Part shown: one piece after another, positions 35,117 to 43,921 of the stretch
Position numbering within the stretch: position 1 is the first letter of the stretch
Layout of the letters: every line of letters begins with the position of its first letter
Assembly (NCBI GenBank): GCA_020636355.1
Contig: JACJYB010000006.1
Span: forward strand, 62,001-126,000
Length of the DNA stretch: 64,000 bases
Source: Lewinellaceae bacterium
GTDB lineage: Bacteria > Bacteroidota > Bacteroidia > Chitinophagales > Saprospiraceae
Direction of reading: 5' to 3'
Notes under the pieces: generated by a model
The model's input: only the letters and a program-made list of their open reading frames with translations
Told to the model about the DNA's origin: nothing
Database searches by the model: none
Program-made: the position numbers and the translations under genes

Positions 35117-36469
35117 ATGTTTAAAAAAATCCTGATAGCGAATCGTGGGGAAATCGCCCTGCGCATCATCCGCACCTGCAAAGAGATGGGTATCAAGACG
35201 GTAGCCATCTATTCCACGGTCGATAAAGAAAGCCTCCATGTGCGCTTCGCAGACGAAGCGGTTTGCATCGGCCCTGCCGTATCCAGCGAATCCTATCTGA
35301 GCATTCCGCGCATCATGGCAGCCGTTGAAATCACTAATGCCGATGCAGTCCATCCCGGCTATGGCTTCCTCGCCGAGAACTCCGATTTTGCAGAGATGTG
35401 CATCGAATACGGCATCAAGTTCATAGGCCCAACGCCTGAACAGATCCGGCTCATGGGCGACAAGATCACGGCCAAAGAGACCATGATCAAAGCGGGTGTC
35501 CCCACCGTACCCGGATCCGGAGGGCTGGTCAAGGATGTCAAATCCGCATTAAAAACCTGCCAGGAAATCGGGTTTCCCGTCATCATCAAAGCGACAGCCG
35601 GAGGTGGAGGGAAAGGAATGCGCGTCGTCTGGTCCGAAAAGGAATTTGAGACGCAGATGGAAATGGCCCGCAAAGAAGCTAAGGCTGCCTTTGGCAACGA
35701 TGGCGTATACATCGAAAAATACGTCGAGGAACCCCGCCACATCGAATTCCAGATCATCGGTGACCAATATGGAAAAGTCGCTCATCTTTCCGAACGGGAT
35801 TGCAGCATCCAGCGCCGGCACCAGAAATTGGTCGAAGAATCTCCTTCACCTTTCATGACCCCTGAATTAAGGGAACGCATGGGCAATGCCGCCATCTCTG
35901 CCGGTAAGGCCATCAATTATGAAGGTGTCGGCACAGTCGAATTCCTGGTTGATAAATACGGTGATTTTTATTTTATGGAAATGAATACCCGCATCCAGGT
36001 GGAGCATCCAGTGACCGAAGAAGTCATCGACTGGGACCTCATCAAAGAACAAATCAAGGTTGCTGCAGGTATTCCTATTTCCGGTAAAAACTACATTCCT
36101 CAACTGCATGCTATGGAATGCAGGATCAATGCAGAAGACCCATTCAACGATTTCAGACCCAGTCCCGGTAAAATTACCGGCTTTCACAGCTCGAAAGGGC
36201 ATGGCGTTCGCGTAGACACCCACGTCTATGCCGGCTACACCGTACCACCCTATTACGACTCCATGATTGCCAAATTGATCTGTAAAGCACAGACCCGGGA
36301 AGAATGCATTACCAAAATGGAACGGGCACTCGATGAATTTATCATTGAAGGCATCAAAACAACCGTGCCTTTCCACCAAAAACTGATGAAAAACGAAGAT
36401 TTCCGCAACGGTAACTTTCATACCCGTTTCCTGGAAAATTTCGATTTCGGTCAGAAAAAAAATCATTAA
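35117..36469 (+). CDS. accC: acetyl-CoA carboxylase biotin carboxylase subunit
   Basis: 450-residue ATP-grasp enzyme that carboxylates the biotin on AccB. Motifs: KKILIANRGEIALRI at the start, HPGYGFLAENSDFAE, the ATP-binding glycine loop ATAGGGGKGMR, EYV-type EKYVEEPRHIEFQI, the catalytic EMNTRIQVEHPVTE, and RINAEDP. All expected residues are present and the length is standard. Confidence 0.97.
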   Translation: MFKKILIANRGEIALRIIRTCKEMGIKTVAIYSTVDKESLHVRFADEAVCIGPAVSSESYLSIPRIMAAVEITNADAVHPGYGFLAENSDFAEMCIEYGIKFIGPTPEQIRLMGDKITAKETMIKAGVPTVPGSGGLVKDVKSALKTCQEIGFPVIIKATAGGGGKGMRVVWSEKEFETQMEMARKEAKAAFGNDGVYIEKYVEEPRHIEFQIIGDQYGKVAHLSERDCSIQRRHQKLVEESPSPFMTPELRERMGNAAISAGKAINYEGVGTVEFLVDKYGDFYFMEMNTRIQVEHPVTEEVIDWDLIKEQIKVAAGIPISGKNYIPQLHAMECRINAEDPFNDFRPSPGKITGFHSSKGHGVRVDTHVYAGYTVPPYYDSMIAKLICKAQTREECITKMERALDEFIIEGIKTTVPFHQKLMKNEDFRNGNFHTRFLENFDFGQKKNH

Positions 36470-36508
36470 TTCCGGAACACCTCATTGCTGATTCCGGCAG
36501 GAAGCAAC

Positions 36509-38326
36509 ATGCAGGAAATTAAAAAATTGTGGACCTATTTAAAGCCCTACTTCGGGCTGGTACAGCTTAATATCCTGAGCAATGTTCTGATGGCATTTTT
36601 TACAGTCGTCAGTATTCCTGCAATTATCCCATTCCTCCGCGTCCTTTTCAATTTACAGGAGAAAGTGACGGTCAAACCGGAACTCTCCTTTTCCACATCA
36701 TCCATCCTGGATTATCTAAATTATTCATTCAGCCAGATCATCGACCGCTACGGCTCCAGCCAGGCCCTGATCTACGCCTGCCTGGGTATTATCCTCATAT
36801 TCCTGCTGAAAAACCTGTTTCGCTATCTGTCTTTGTTCTTTTTGGCTCCAGTGCGCAATGGTGTGGTCTTTGATCTGCGTCGATCGCTATTCAGCAAGCT
36901 GATCAGTCTGCCACTCGGCTTCTTCACAGACGAGCGCAAGGGCGATATGCTCACCAGGATGAGCTCCGACATCTCGGAAGTAGAATTCTCGATTATGTCC
37001 ATGCTGGAATCCTTTTTCCGGGAGCCCATCATCATAGCCGGCAGCATCCTCTTCATGTTTTACGTGAGTCCGTCACTGACCTTATTTGTCTTCGCCCTGA
37101 TCTTATTCACCGGTTTTATCATCGGTGGCATCTCACGAGCCTTGAAGAAGAAATCCCTGCAAGCACAAAACCTGCTTGGTACGCTCATGTCCATCGTGGA
37201 AGAGTCGCTGGGTGGCCTCCGCATCATCAAAGCCTTCAATGCGGAAAAATTTCAGGAAGACCGCTTTAATCGAGAGAATAACCAATACCGGCGGCTGATG
37301 AACCGCATCTTATGGCGACGGGATCTGGCTTCGCCCTTAAGTGAATTTCTGGGTATTGTCGTCGTGGCGGTGCTCATGTGGTACGGCTCGCGGCAAGTCT
37401 TTAATCAAACCATCGGCCCGGAAACCTTTATTGCATTTTTATTCGCTTTCTTCAATGTAATCAACCCGGCGAAGGCGTTCTCGACGGCCTATTATAACCT
37501 CCAGAAAGGGCGTGCCGCCCTGCAGCGCATCGAGTACATCCTGCAAACGGACAATACCATCGTGGAGAACAATCATCCGCGAAACATCAACCGGTTTAAC
37601 ACCTCGGTACGTTATGACCAGGTCTACTTCCGGTATCACGACCAACAGCCCTGGGTGCTGGACGACATCTCCTTTACCCTGAATAAAGGCAAAACGATTG
37701 CATTAGTAGGGAGTTCCGGATCTGGAAAATCAACCCTGGCTGACCTCTTACCCCGCTTTTACGACATCAATGCCGGAGAAATCTACCTGGATGACATCCC
37801 ATTGAAAGAATATTCCATCCGCGATCTTCGTTCCTTACTCGGTATTGTTTCCCAAGAAGCCATATTGTTTCACGATACCATATACAACAACATCGTATTC
37901 GGAAAAGAAGGCGTGACACCAGAGCAAGTTGAACAAGCAGCCCGAATGGCCAATGCCCATGAATTTATCATGGAAACCGAACACGGCTATCAGACCGTGA
38001 TCGGAGACCGCGGTACGAAACTAAGCGGGGGGCAGCGGCAGCGTATAACCATTGCCCGTGCATTTCTGAGCGATCCCCAGATTCTTATCTTTGATGAAGC
38101 TACCTCTGCATTGGATGCCGAATCGGAACGACTGGTCCAGGCTGCTATGGAGACACTGCTGGAAGACCGGACCGCCATAATTATCGCCCACCGGCTGAGT
38201 ACCATTCAACATGTGGATGAAATTCTGGTTATTAAAAATGGCAAAATTATTGAACGGGGAAATCATCAGGCGTTGAGTACGCAACAGGGAGAATACGTAA
38301 AATTCATGCAACTGCAGGCCATATGA
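36509..38326 (+). CDS. ABC exporter, fused permease-ATPase (MsbA-like)
   Basis: 605 residues from the ATG at 36509. Six membrane helices (about 1-325) precede an ATPase domain with Walker A GSSGSGKST, Q-loop, signature LSGGQRQR, Walker B ILIFDEATSALD and H-loop IIAHRLST. In other bacteria close relatives flip lipids or export peptides; the substrate here is unknown. It overlaps the next gene by ATGA and follows accC by 39 bases. Confidence 0.92.
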   Translation: MQEIKKLWTYLKPYFGLVQLNILSNVLMAFFTVVSIPAIIPFLRVLFNLQEKVTVKPELSFSTSSILDYLNYSFSQIIDRYGSSQALIYACLGIILIFLLKNLFRYLSLFFLAPVRNGVVFDLRRSLFSKLISLPLGFFTDERKGDMLTRMSSDISEVEFSIMSMLESFFREPIIIAGSILFMFYVSPSLTLFVFALILFTGFIIGGISRALKKKSLQAQNLLGTLMSIVEESLGGLRIIKAFNAEKFQEDRFNRENNQYRRLMNRILWRRDLASPLSEFLGIVVVAVLMWYGSRQVFNQTIGPETFIAFLFAFFNVINPAKAFSTAYYNLQKGRAALQRIEYILQTDNTIVENNHPRNINRFNTSVRYDQVYFRYHDQQPWVLDDISFTLNKGKTIALVGSSGSGKSTLADLLPRFYDINAGEIYLDDIPLKEYSIRDLRSLLGIVSQEAILFHDTIYNNIVFGKEGVTPEQVEQAARMANAHEFIMETEHGYQTVIGDRGTKLSGGQRQRITIARAFLSDPQILIFDEATSALDAESERLVQAAMETLLEDRTAIIIAHRLSTIQHVDEILVIKNGKIIERGNHQALSTQQGEYVKFMQLQAI

Positions 38327-39462
38327 AGAAATGTTACACCCTTTATCTGGTGTTCTGCATCCTGCTAGGTGCTTTGCAATATGTTCAGGCTCAGGTGATC
38401 ATCACCTCCAGGGCCGTACCACAGCCTTATGATACCCTGGAGTTTCTCACAGATCTATTGCCGAATACCGGAGGGTTGCAGGAAAATGGCCCGGGTCAGC
38501 GATGGGATTTTAGTAGCCTTTCCTCGCCCTATATTTATCAGATGATCCTTCGCCACCCGAGTGAGGGTAAAGGTTATGGACGTTTCCGCCGCGCCCAGTC
38601 CATGGGGATCACTCCCGAAGGTTACGAAGTGTACTACAACTGGACGGCCAGTGCCATGAACATCATGGGTTATTACGGCTACGACTTTACCGGCCTGGGA
38701 ATTAAAGCAAGCAGTTACTACACCAAACCCTATCCGGTGATAGAAACTCCTTTGGAATACCGGAAATCCATCGACTTCTCCACCCAGCTGATCATGCCGC
38801 TGGGCCGGAATCAGGTCCCTCAGTCGATCCTGCGTCAGTTACCCTATACACCGGATTCCATCCGGTTTGTTCAGGAGATCCGCCGTACCGACAAGGTGGA
38901 TGCGGAGGGATACCTGGATCTGCAGGTTCAAACCTATGCAGTCCTGCGGGTCACACGAACCGAACAAATCACCAAGCGACTGGAAGTTCGCAGTCAGACG
39001 ATACCCTGGCAGAATGTGTCGGATCTCTTTAAAGAACAGCGCTTTATGCAGCCTGACTCGACCAAACGCATACTCTTTCTCTCCAATGAATCAAAGGTTC
39101 CAGTTGCGGAATTTTGGGTTAACCCTGCTTCAGGTCGCATCAATAAAGTACAATACGCCTCCTACCCATACCTGAATAATGTATCCCGGATTAGCAAATC
39201 CCTTCCCGATGTGTACGCCTACCCTAACCCCACATTGGGCAAACTGCGGTTTGACTTCATCAACCTTCCGAGAGGATATTACAAGTTGAACGTTACCAAC
39301 GTTTTGGGCAAGCAATACTGGACCCAAACCTACTACCTGGATCAGAATAAGTCCATTCCGGTTGATTTAACCTTCCTGCCTGAAGGAACTTATTTCTACC
39401 GGTTGCTTTCCGAACAGGGAGAGACCATAACCACTAAAAAATTAATTATCCTTACTCCTTGA
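38323..39462 (+). CDS. secreted protein with T9SS type A sorting domain
   Basis: 379 residues with a signal peptide ending ALQYVQAQ. The mature part begins VIITSRAVPQPYDTLEFLTDLLPNTGG and appears beta-rich and unrelated to families I know. The C-terminal about 75 residues are a Por-type sorting domain: VYAYPNPTLGKLRFDFINLP, LNVTNVLGKQYW, LPEGTYFYRLL. It is translationally coupled to the ABC exporter gene (ATGA), an unusual partner for a T9SS substrate. Confidence 0.85.
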   Translation: MKKCYTLYLVFCILLGALQYVQAQVIITSRAVPQPYDTLEFLTDLLPNTGGLQENGPGQRWDFSSLSSPYIYQMILRHPSEGKGYGRFRRAQSMGITPEGYEVYYNWTASAMNIMGYYGYDFTGLGIKASSYYTKPYPVIETPLEYRKSIDFSTQLIMPLGRNQVPQSILRQLPYTPDSIRFVQEIRRTDKVDAEGYLDLQVQTYAVLRVTRTEQITKRLEVRSQTIPWQNVSDLFKEQRFMQPDSTKRILFLSNESKVPVAEFWVNPASGRINKVQYASYPYLNNVSRISKSLPDVYAYPNPTLGKLRFDFINLPRGYYKLNVTNVLGKQYWTQTYYLDQNKSIPVDLTFLPEGTYFYRLLSEQGETITTKKLIILTP

Positions 39463-39464
39463 CC

Positions 39465-40355
39465 ATGGGTATTGAGCCCAGTCCCCTGGACCGGATCGCA
39501 ATCCCGGGATCGCCTTTGGTATTCATCAAGCGCGACGACCGAATCCACCCTCAGTGGGGTGGTAACAAGTGGCGCAAACTCAAATACCACCTGGAATCCT
39601 ACCGATCGGACAGCTATTCCGGAATGATTTCTTTTGGTGGCATCCATTCCAATCACCTGTTTGCATTGGCAGCGCTATGCCATGAAGAGGGCATACCAAT
39701 GAAAGCTTACATTCGTGGGCATGATCCCTTGCCTTTGACGCCTACTTTGGAAGCGTTAAACCGCTGGCGCGTGCGGGTCGAATCCATGAACACGGACGAA
39801 TACCGGGAACAAAAAAGGATATATGGTTTCAGAAATGGCTGGATGATCATCCCGGAGGGAGGGAGTGATGAACTCGCATTAAGAGGGGTGTCCGAGCTCG
39901 CTGATGAAATCGTAGCGCAATTGCCTGAAACGACCCATGTGTTGGTTCCGGTCGGAAGCGGCGGCACCATAGCCGGATTGATTTTAGAGTTACCCGAGCA
40001 TATACAAATCTTTGGAGTGGTGCCCATGAAAGCGGAGGGAATGAATGATGATCTCACCGCTCGTTTTCCCCAAATAGCCGGCCAATCAAACTGGCAGTTG
40101 ATCCATAATTACCATTATGGTGGATTTGGGAAATTTCACCCGGAGGTCATCCGAATCATGCAGTCGTGGGTAGCCAATTATCAGGTCCCTCTGGACCCGG
40201 TATACACGGCAAAGATGGCTTTAGCATTGGAAGACCTGATGAAGCGGGGTATTTTTCCGGAAGAGTCCCGGGTTGTCCTGATCCATACGGGAGGCCTGCA
40301 GGGCATCAAAGGGTATCTTAATGCGTACCGGAATCAAATTGCGATGATCACCTAG
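39465..40355 (+). CDS. PLP enzyme, D-cysteine desulfhydrase/ACC deaminase family
   Basis: 296 residues from the ATG at 39465, two bases after the T9SS protein stop; a TTG at 39459 is the alternative. The PLP lysine lies in WGGNKWRKLKYHL, followed by ISFGGIHSNHLFALAALC and the phosphate loop VPVGSGGTIAGLIL. The ending IHTGGLQGIKGYLNAY is typical of the family, so the C-terminus appears native. The choice between D-cysteine desulfhydrase and ACC deaminase cannot be made from these motifs. Its last 18 codons and the following bases occur again twice in the downstream repeat block. Confidence 0.88.
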   Translation: MGIEPSPLDRIAIPGSPLVFIKRDDRIHPQWGGNKWRKLKYHLESYRSDSYSGMISFGGIHSNHLFALAALCHEEGIPMKAYIRGHDPLPLTPTLEALNRWRVRVESMNTDEYREQKRIYGFRNGWMIIPEGGSDELALRGVSELADEIVAQLPETTHVLVPVGSGGTIAGLILELPEHIQIFGVVPMKAEGMNDDLTARFPQIAGQSNWQLIHNYHYGGFGKFHPEVIRIMQSWVANYQVPLDPVYTAKMALALEDLMKRGIFPEESRVVLIHTGGLQGIKGYLNAYRNQIAMIT

Positions 40356-40410
40356 ATGCGAACCAATTTGCAGGTTGCTATGTGTCGTGCCTACAGCACT
40401 CACTTTTAGG
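40301..40410 (+). repeat. duplicated block, copy A (contains the desulfhydrase gene end)
   Basis: Runs from AGGGCATCAAAGGGTATC, inside the last 18 codons of the PLP enzyme gene, past the stop to GCCTACAGCACTCACTTTT. Copies B and C lie downstream. This copy is the one that still forms a gene end. Confidence 0.85.
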
Positions 40411-41280
40411 CATTGATTTTTACAGCGGATTAAAATCCGCCGCTACAAGATGCCTCGAGCCTCTGGCTCTTTGCTGTCATGCGGAAAGGTTTAAGGGCAT
40501 CAAAGCAAAAGTCATAAGCTAGTCATTGTCGAATAAGAATAAGTGGCGTAGCCACGGTGTATTTCGTTGCCCAGGATTTTAATCCTGGGAACACTAAACT
40601 CCTAAGCTTTGAGATCCAGCGGATCGGAGCATATCAGTGGATTAAAATCCACCGATTTTCATTGTCGAGCCTCCGGCTCTTGTCTATCATGGGTAAGAAT
40701 AGCAAGTATTCACAATTCAAATTCGAGTGGCGTAGCCACGGACCATTTCGTTGCCCAGGATTTTAATCCTGGGATGGCAGTCTTTCCCAAGCTTTGAGAT
40801 CCGGCGGATCGGCACATATCAGGGGATTAAATCCGCCGCTACAAGATGCGTCGAGCCTCCGGCTCTTTGCTGTCATGCGGAAAGGTTTAAGGGCATCAAG
40901 AAAAAGTAATAAGCTCGTCATTGTCAAATAAGTGGCGTAGCCACGGTCCATTTCGTTGCCCAGGATTTTAATCCTGGAAACACTAAACTCCCAAGCTTTG
41001 AGATCCAGAGGATCGGTACATATCAGGGGATTAAAATCCGCCGCTACAAGATGCCTCGAGCCTCCGGCTCTTGTCTTTCATGGGTAAATTAGAATTTATT
41101 CACGATTCAAATTCGAGTGGCGTAGCCACGGTCCATTTCGTTGCCCAGGATTTTAATCCTGGGATGGCAGTCTTTCCCAAGCTTTGAGATCCAGAGGATC
41201 GGCACATCTGTTAATAAATATTCCCGATAATTAATTACATTAGTAAGCAACATTTATCAACCCATAAGCAATCGATTATC

Positions 41281-41742
41281 ATGGCTAATACTTACCACCA
41301 AATTTACTTGCAAGTTGTATTTGCGGTAAAATACAGAGCTGCAATTATTGACCCGACATGGCGAAGCCAGTTATTCGCAGTAATAGGTAATTTAATTAAT
41401 GAGTGCAGTTGCAAAACTATTATTGTTAATGGAATTGAGGACCATGTGCATTGTTTATTTTCCCTCCAGCCATCTATTTCAATAGCTGAACTCATGAAAA
41501 ATGTGAAGGCTAAATCATCAAAATTTGTAAATGACGAGGCATTGACTAGACATCGTTTTAATTGGCAAAATGGTTATGGTGCATTTTCATATGGGAAATC
41601 TCAAATTAATGATGTCGTTAAATATATTCAAAACCAAGAAGAGCATCATCGCACTTTTACCTTCCAGGAGGAGTACAAAGAATTACTTCATAATTTCAAT
41701 ATTAATTTTGAAGATCAATATCTATTTCAGGACTTAGAGTAA
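41281..41742 (+). CDS. IS200/IS605-family Y1 (RAYT-like) transposase
   Basis: 153 residues. The HUH motif is HVH in GIEDHVHCLFSL (about 58-69), and the catalytic tyrosine is in KYIQNQEEHHRTF (about 119-131). The start MANTYHQIYLQVVFAVK and the phrase NWQNGYGAFSYGKSQ are typical of this Bacteroidota transposase group. Such enzymes cut and rejoin single-stranded DNA at hairpins. The gene is AT-richer than its surroundings and embedded in the palindrome array, whose hairpins are plausible substrates (inference). No TnpB is present. The reading frame looks intact. Confidence 0.9.
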   Translation: MANTYHQIYLQVVFAVKYRAAIIDPTWRSQLFAVIGNLINECSCKTIIVNGIEDHVHCLFSLQPSISIAELMKNVKAKSSKFVNDEALTRHRFNWQNGYGAFSYGKSQINDVVKYIQNQEEHHRTFTFQEEYKELLHNFNINFEDQYLFQDLE

Positions 41743-41860
41743 TAGTATGTGTCGTGCCTACAGCACTCATTTTTGGGTATTGATTTTTGCAGCGGATTAA
41801 AATCCGCCGCTACAAGATGCGTCGAGCCTCTGGCTCTTTGCTTTCATTCGGAAAGGTTGA

Positions 41861-41967
41861 AGGGCATCCAAAGGTATCTTAATGCGTACCGGAATCAAAT
41901 TGCGTTGATCACCTAGATGCGAACCAATTTGCAGGTTGCTATGTGTCGTGCCTACAGCACTCACTTG
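41861..41967 (+). repeat. duplicated block, copy B
   Basis: Near-identical to copy A over about 105 bases, with small changes (for example GGCATCCAAAGG, GCGTTGATCACC). It includes the former stop codon of the enzyme gene and the GTGTCGTGCCTACAGCACTC flank. Confidence 0.85.
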
Positions 41968-42156
41968 TAGCTAGTGAACAAGACCAGGGATTAAAATCCC
42001 TGGCAACAAGATGTGTCGAGCCTCCGGCTCTTTGCTTTTGCTGGTACCCGAATCGCCACTACTCACTTTTGGGTATTGATTTTTACAGCGGATTAAAATC
42101 CGACGGTACAAGATGCGTTGAGCTTCCGGCTCTTTGCTTTCATGCGGAAAGGTTTA

Positions 42157-42265
42157 AGGGCATCAAAGGGTATCTTAATGCGTACCGGAATCAAATTGCG
42201 ATGATCACCTAGATGCGAACCAATTTGCTGGTTGCTATGTGTCGTGCCTACAGCACTCACTTTTG
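42157..42265 (+). repeat. duplicated block, copy C
   Basis: Almost identical to copy A, including the last 18 codons in frame (IKGYLNAYRNQIAMIT) and the same downstream flank, with CTGGTTGC in place of CAGGTTGC. Confidence 0.85.
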
Positions 42266-42799
42266 GATATTGATTTTTACAGCGGATTAAAATCCGCCGC
42301 TACAAGATGCCTCGAGCCTCTGGCTCTTTGCTGTTATGCGGAAAGGCTGAAGGGCATCAAGAAAAAGTGATAAGCTCGTCATTGTCAAATAAGTGGCGTA
42401 GCCACGGTCCATTTCGTTGCCCAGGATTTTAATCCTGGGATGGCAGTCTTTCCCAAGCTTTGAGATCCAGCGGATCGGTACATATCAGGGGATTAAATCA
42501 GCAGCTACAAGATGCCTAGAGCCTCGGGCTCTATCATGGGTAAGAAAAGCAAGTATTCACAATTCAAATTCGAGTGGCGTAGCCACGGTCCATTTCGTTG
42601 CCCAGGATTTTAATCCTGGGATGGCAGTCTTCCCAAGCTTTAAGATCCAGCGGATCGGCACATATCAAGGGATTAAATCCACCGATTTAAATGTTGAGCC
42701 TCCGGCTCTTTGCTTTTACTGAAATCCGCCCGGGAACTCATTCTGTCGATTTGAGAATATGATTATATTCAAATAATAAATCAAAACACCAAAAAACCA

Positions 42800-43865
42800 A
42801 TGAAATCAACCTGTACCTGGCTGATTTGCCTATTCACAAGTATTTCCCTGCTGCATGGACAGACCGTCGAAGAATTGCGATCAGCTTCGGTTGCATTCAG
42901 AACTTCCCTGACTGAGGATCAGGTTGCAGCCATCCAGTTTCCCTTCGCCGATAGCCAACGGGTTAAATGGACCAATCTACCGGTAGGATTGGCGCCACGC
43001 CCCGGCTTGCAGTACGGAACACTATCTGAAGAAAGCAAGATCCTGTTGCATAGACTGCTCACAACACTCTTAAGTTCCCAGGGATATCTTAAAATCACCA
43101 GCATCATGCGACTGGATGACATCCTTAACCAGGTTTACGATGAAGCCATTAAAGAAATCTGGTACCCGCATCTGAAATTGAAATAATCCAAGGACTAAAC
43201 TGGGGTTTGACAATTATTACCTCGCATTTTGGGGTGATCCCGCAACTGAAACGGTTTGGGGTTTTAAACTGGAAGGACATCACATATCCGTTAATCTTTC
43301 CGTAGTCGGTGACTTCTATTCGGTCACACCTCTCTTTCTCGGCACCGATCCGGCGGAGGTAGAAATTACCACCTATGCTGGTTTGCGGGTATTGAGCAAG
43401 GAAGAAGATTACGGTTTTGACCTGATCCTTTCACTAACCGCCGAACAACAAGCGCTGGCCACCATCAGCATGGACACCCCACAGGACATCATCACCAATC
43501 CCGATGCCCCGCAACGATTGGCGACCTACCAGGGGATTAAAGGAAGTGAACTGACGCCTGTGCAGCGTGCCTTACTGGAGGACCTGATCGGAGAATACGT
43601 CCATAACCTGGAGCACATGAAAGCCCACTTCTATCTCGATCTTTTACAAAAATCCGGCGTTGACAACATCTATTTTGCCTGGGTTGGCAGCTATGAGGTA
43701 CAAAAGCCGCACTATTATGTCATTCACAGTCCGGATTTTATCATCGAATTTGATAATGTGGGATTTCAAAACAATGCCAATCACATCCACTCAATCTGGC
43801 GGGAAAAAGGCAATGACTTCGGGGAAGATTTACTCCGGAAGCACTATGCCGAACATAAGCATTAA
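42800..43865 (+). pseudogene. secreted DUF3500 protein, broken by two frameshifts
   Basis: The first frame (42800-43186) gives a signal peptide (ICLFTSISLLHGQ) and the family segments VKWTNLPVGLAPRPGLQYG and IMRLDDILNQV, ending at TAA after HLKLK. The sequence continues in another frame for about 12 codons (IIQGLNWG) and then in a third (FDNYYLAFWGDPATE from about 43203) to the natural end, NNANHIHSIWREKGNDFGEDLLRKHYA. Restoring one base near 43180 and one T near 43208 would rebuild an uninterrupted protein of about 350 residues. DUF3500 function is unknown. Either a recent pseudogene or two homopolymer sequencing errors. Confidence 0.8.
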
Positions 43866-43921
43866 TGCCTCGAACAGGAACAGAGCGCATTCAACCCGCC
43901 ACCTGCCACATTTCTATCGGG

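Larger units (their letters stand above)
40356..42720. repeat. dense array of short perfect palindromes around a transposase gene
   Basis: Four dyads recur. GTGGCGTAGCCAC is at 40543, 40727, 40932, 41117, 42393 and 42574. CCAGGATTTTAATCCTGG is at 40571, 40755, 40960, 41145, 42421 and 42602, always 15-16 bases after the first. GCGGATTAAAATCCGC or close variants are at 40425, 40637, 41792, 42088 and 42282, plus degraded copies. GAGCCTCCGGCTC or one-base variants are at about 40457, 40667, 40853, 41058, 41824, 42018, 42120, 42314, 42519 and 42696. Between them the linker sequences are also conserved. The structure resembles REP/BIME arrays mobilised by RAYT proteins. Small ORFs here are repeat artefacts. 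Confidence 0.85.

Noticed and set aside
41943..42212. An 89-codon ORF ending in IKGYLNAYRNQIAMIT
   Set aside because: It is made from repeat units and the duplicated gene end; it has no independent protein character. Other ORFs in the array (40557, 40609, 42417) are the same kind of artefact.
40356..42720. CRISPR array
   Set aside because: The repeats are of four kinds, each a complete short palindrome, with conserved rather than unique linkers and irregular spacing; no cas genes are nearby.
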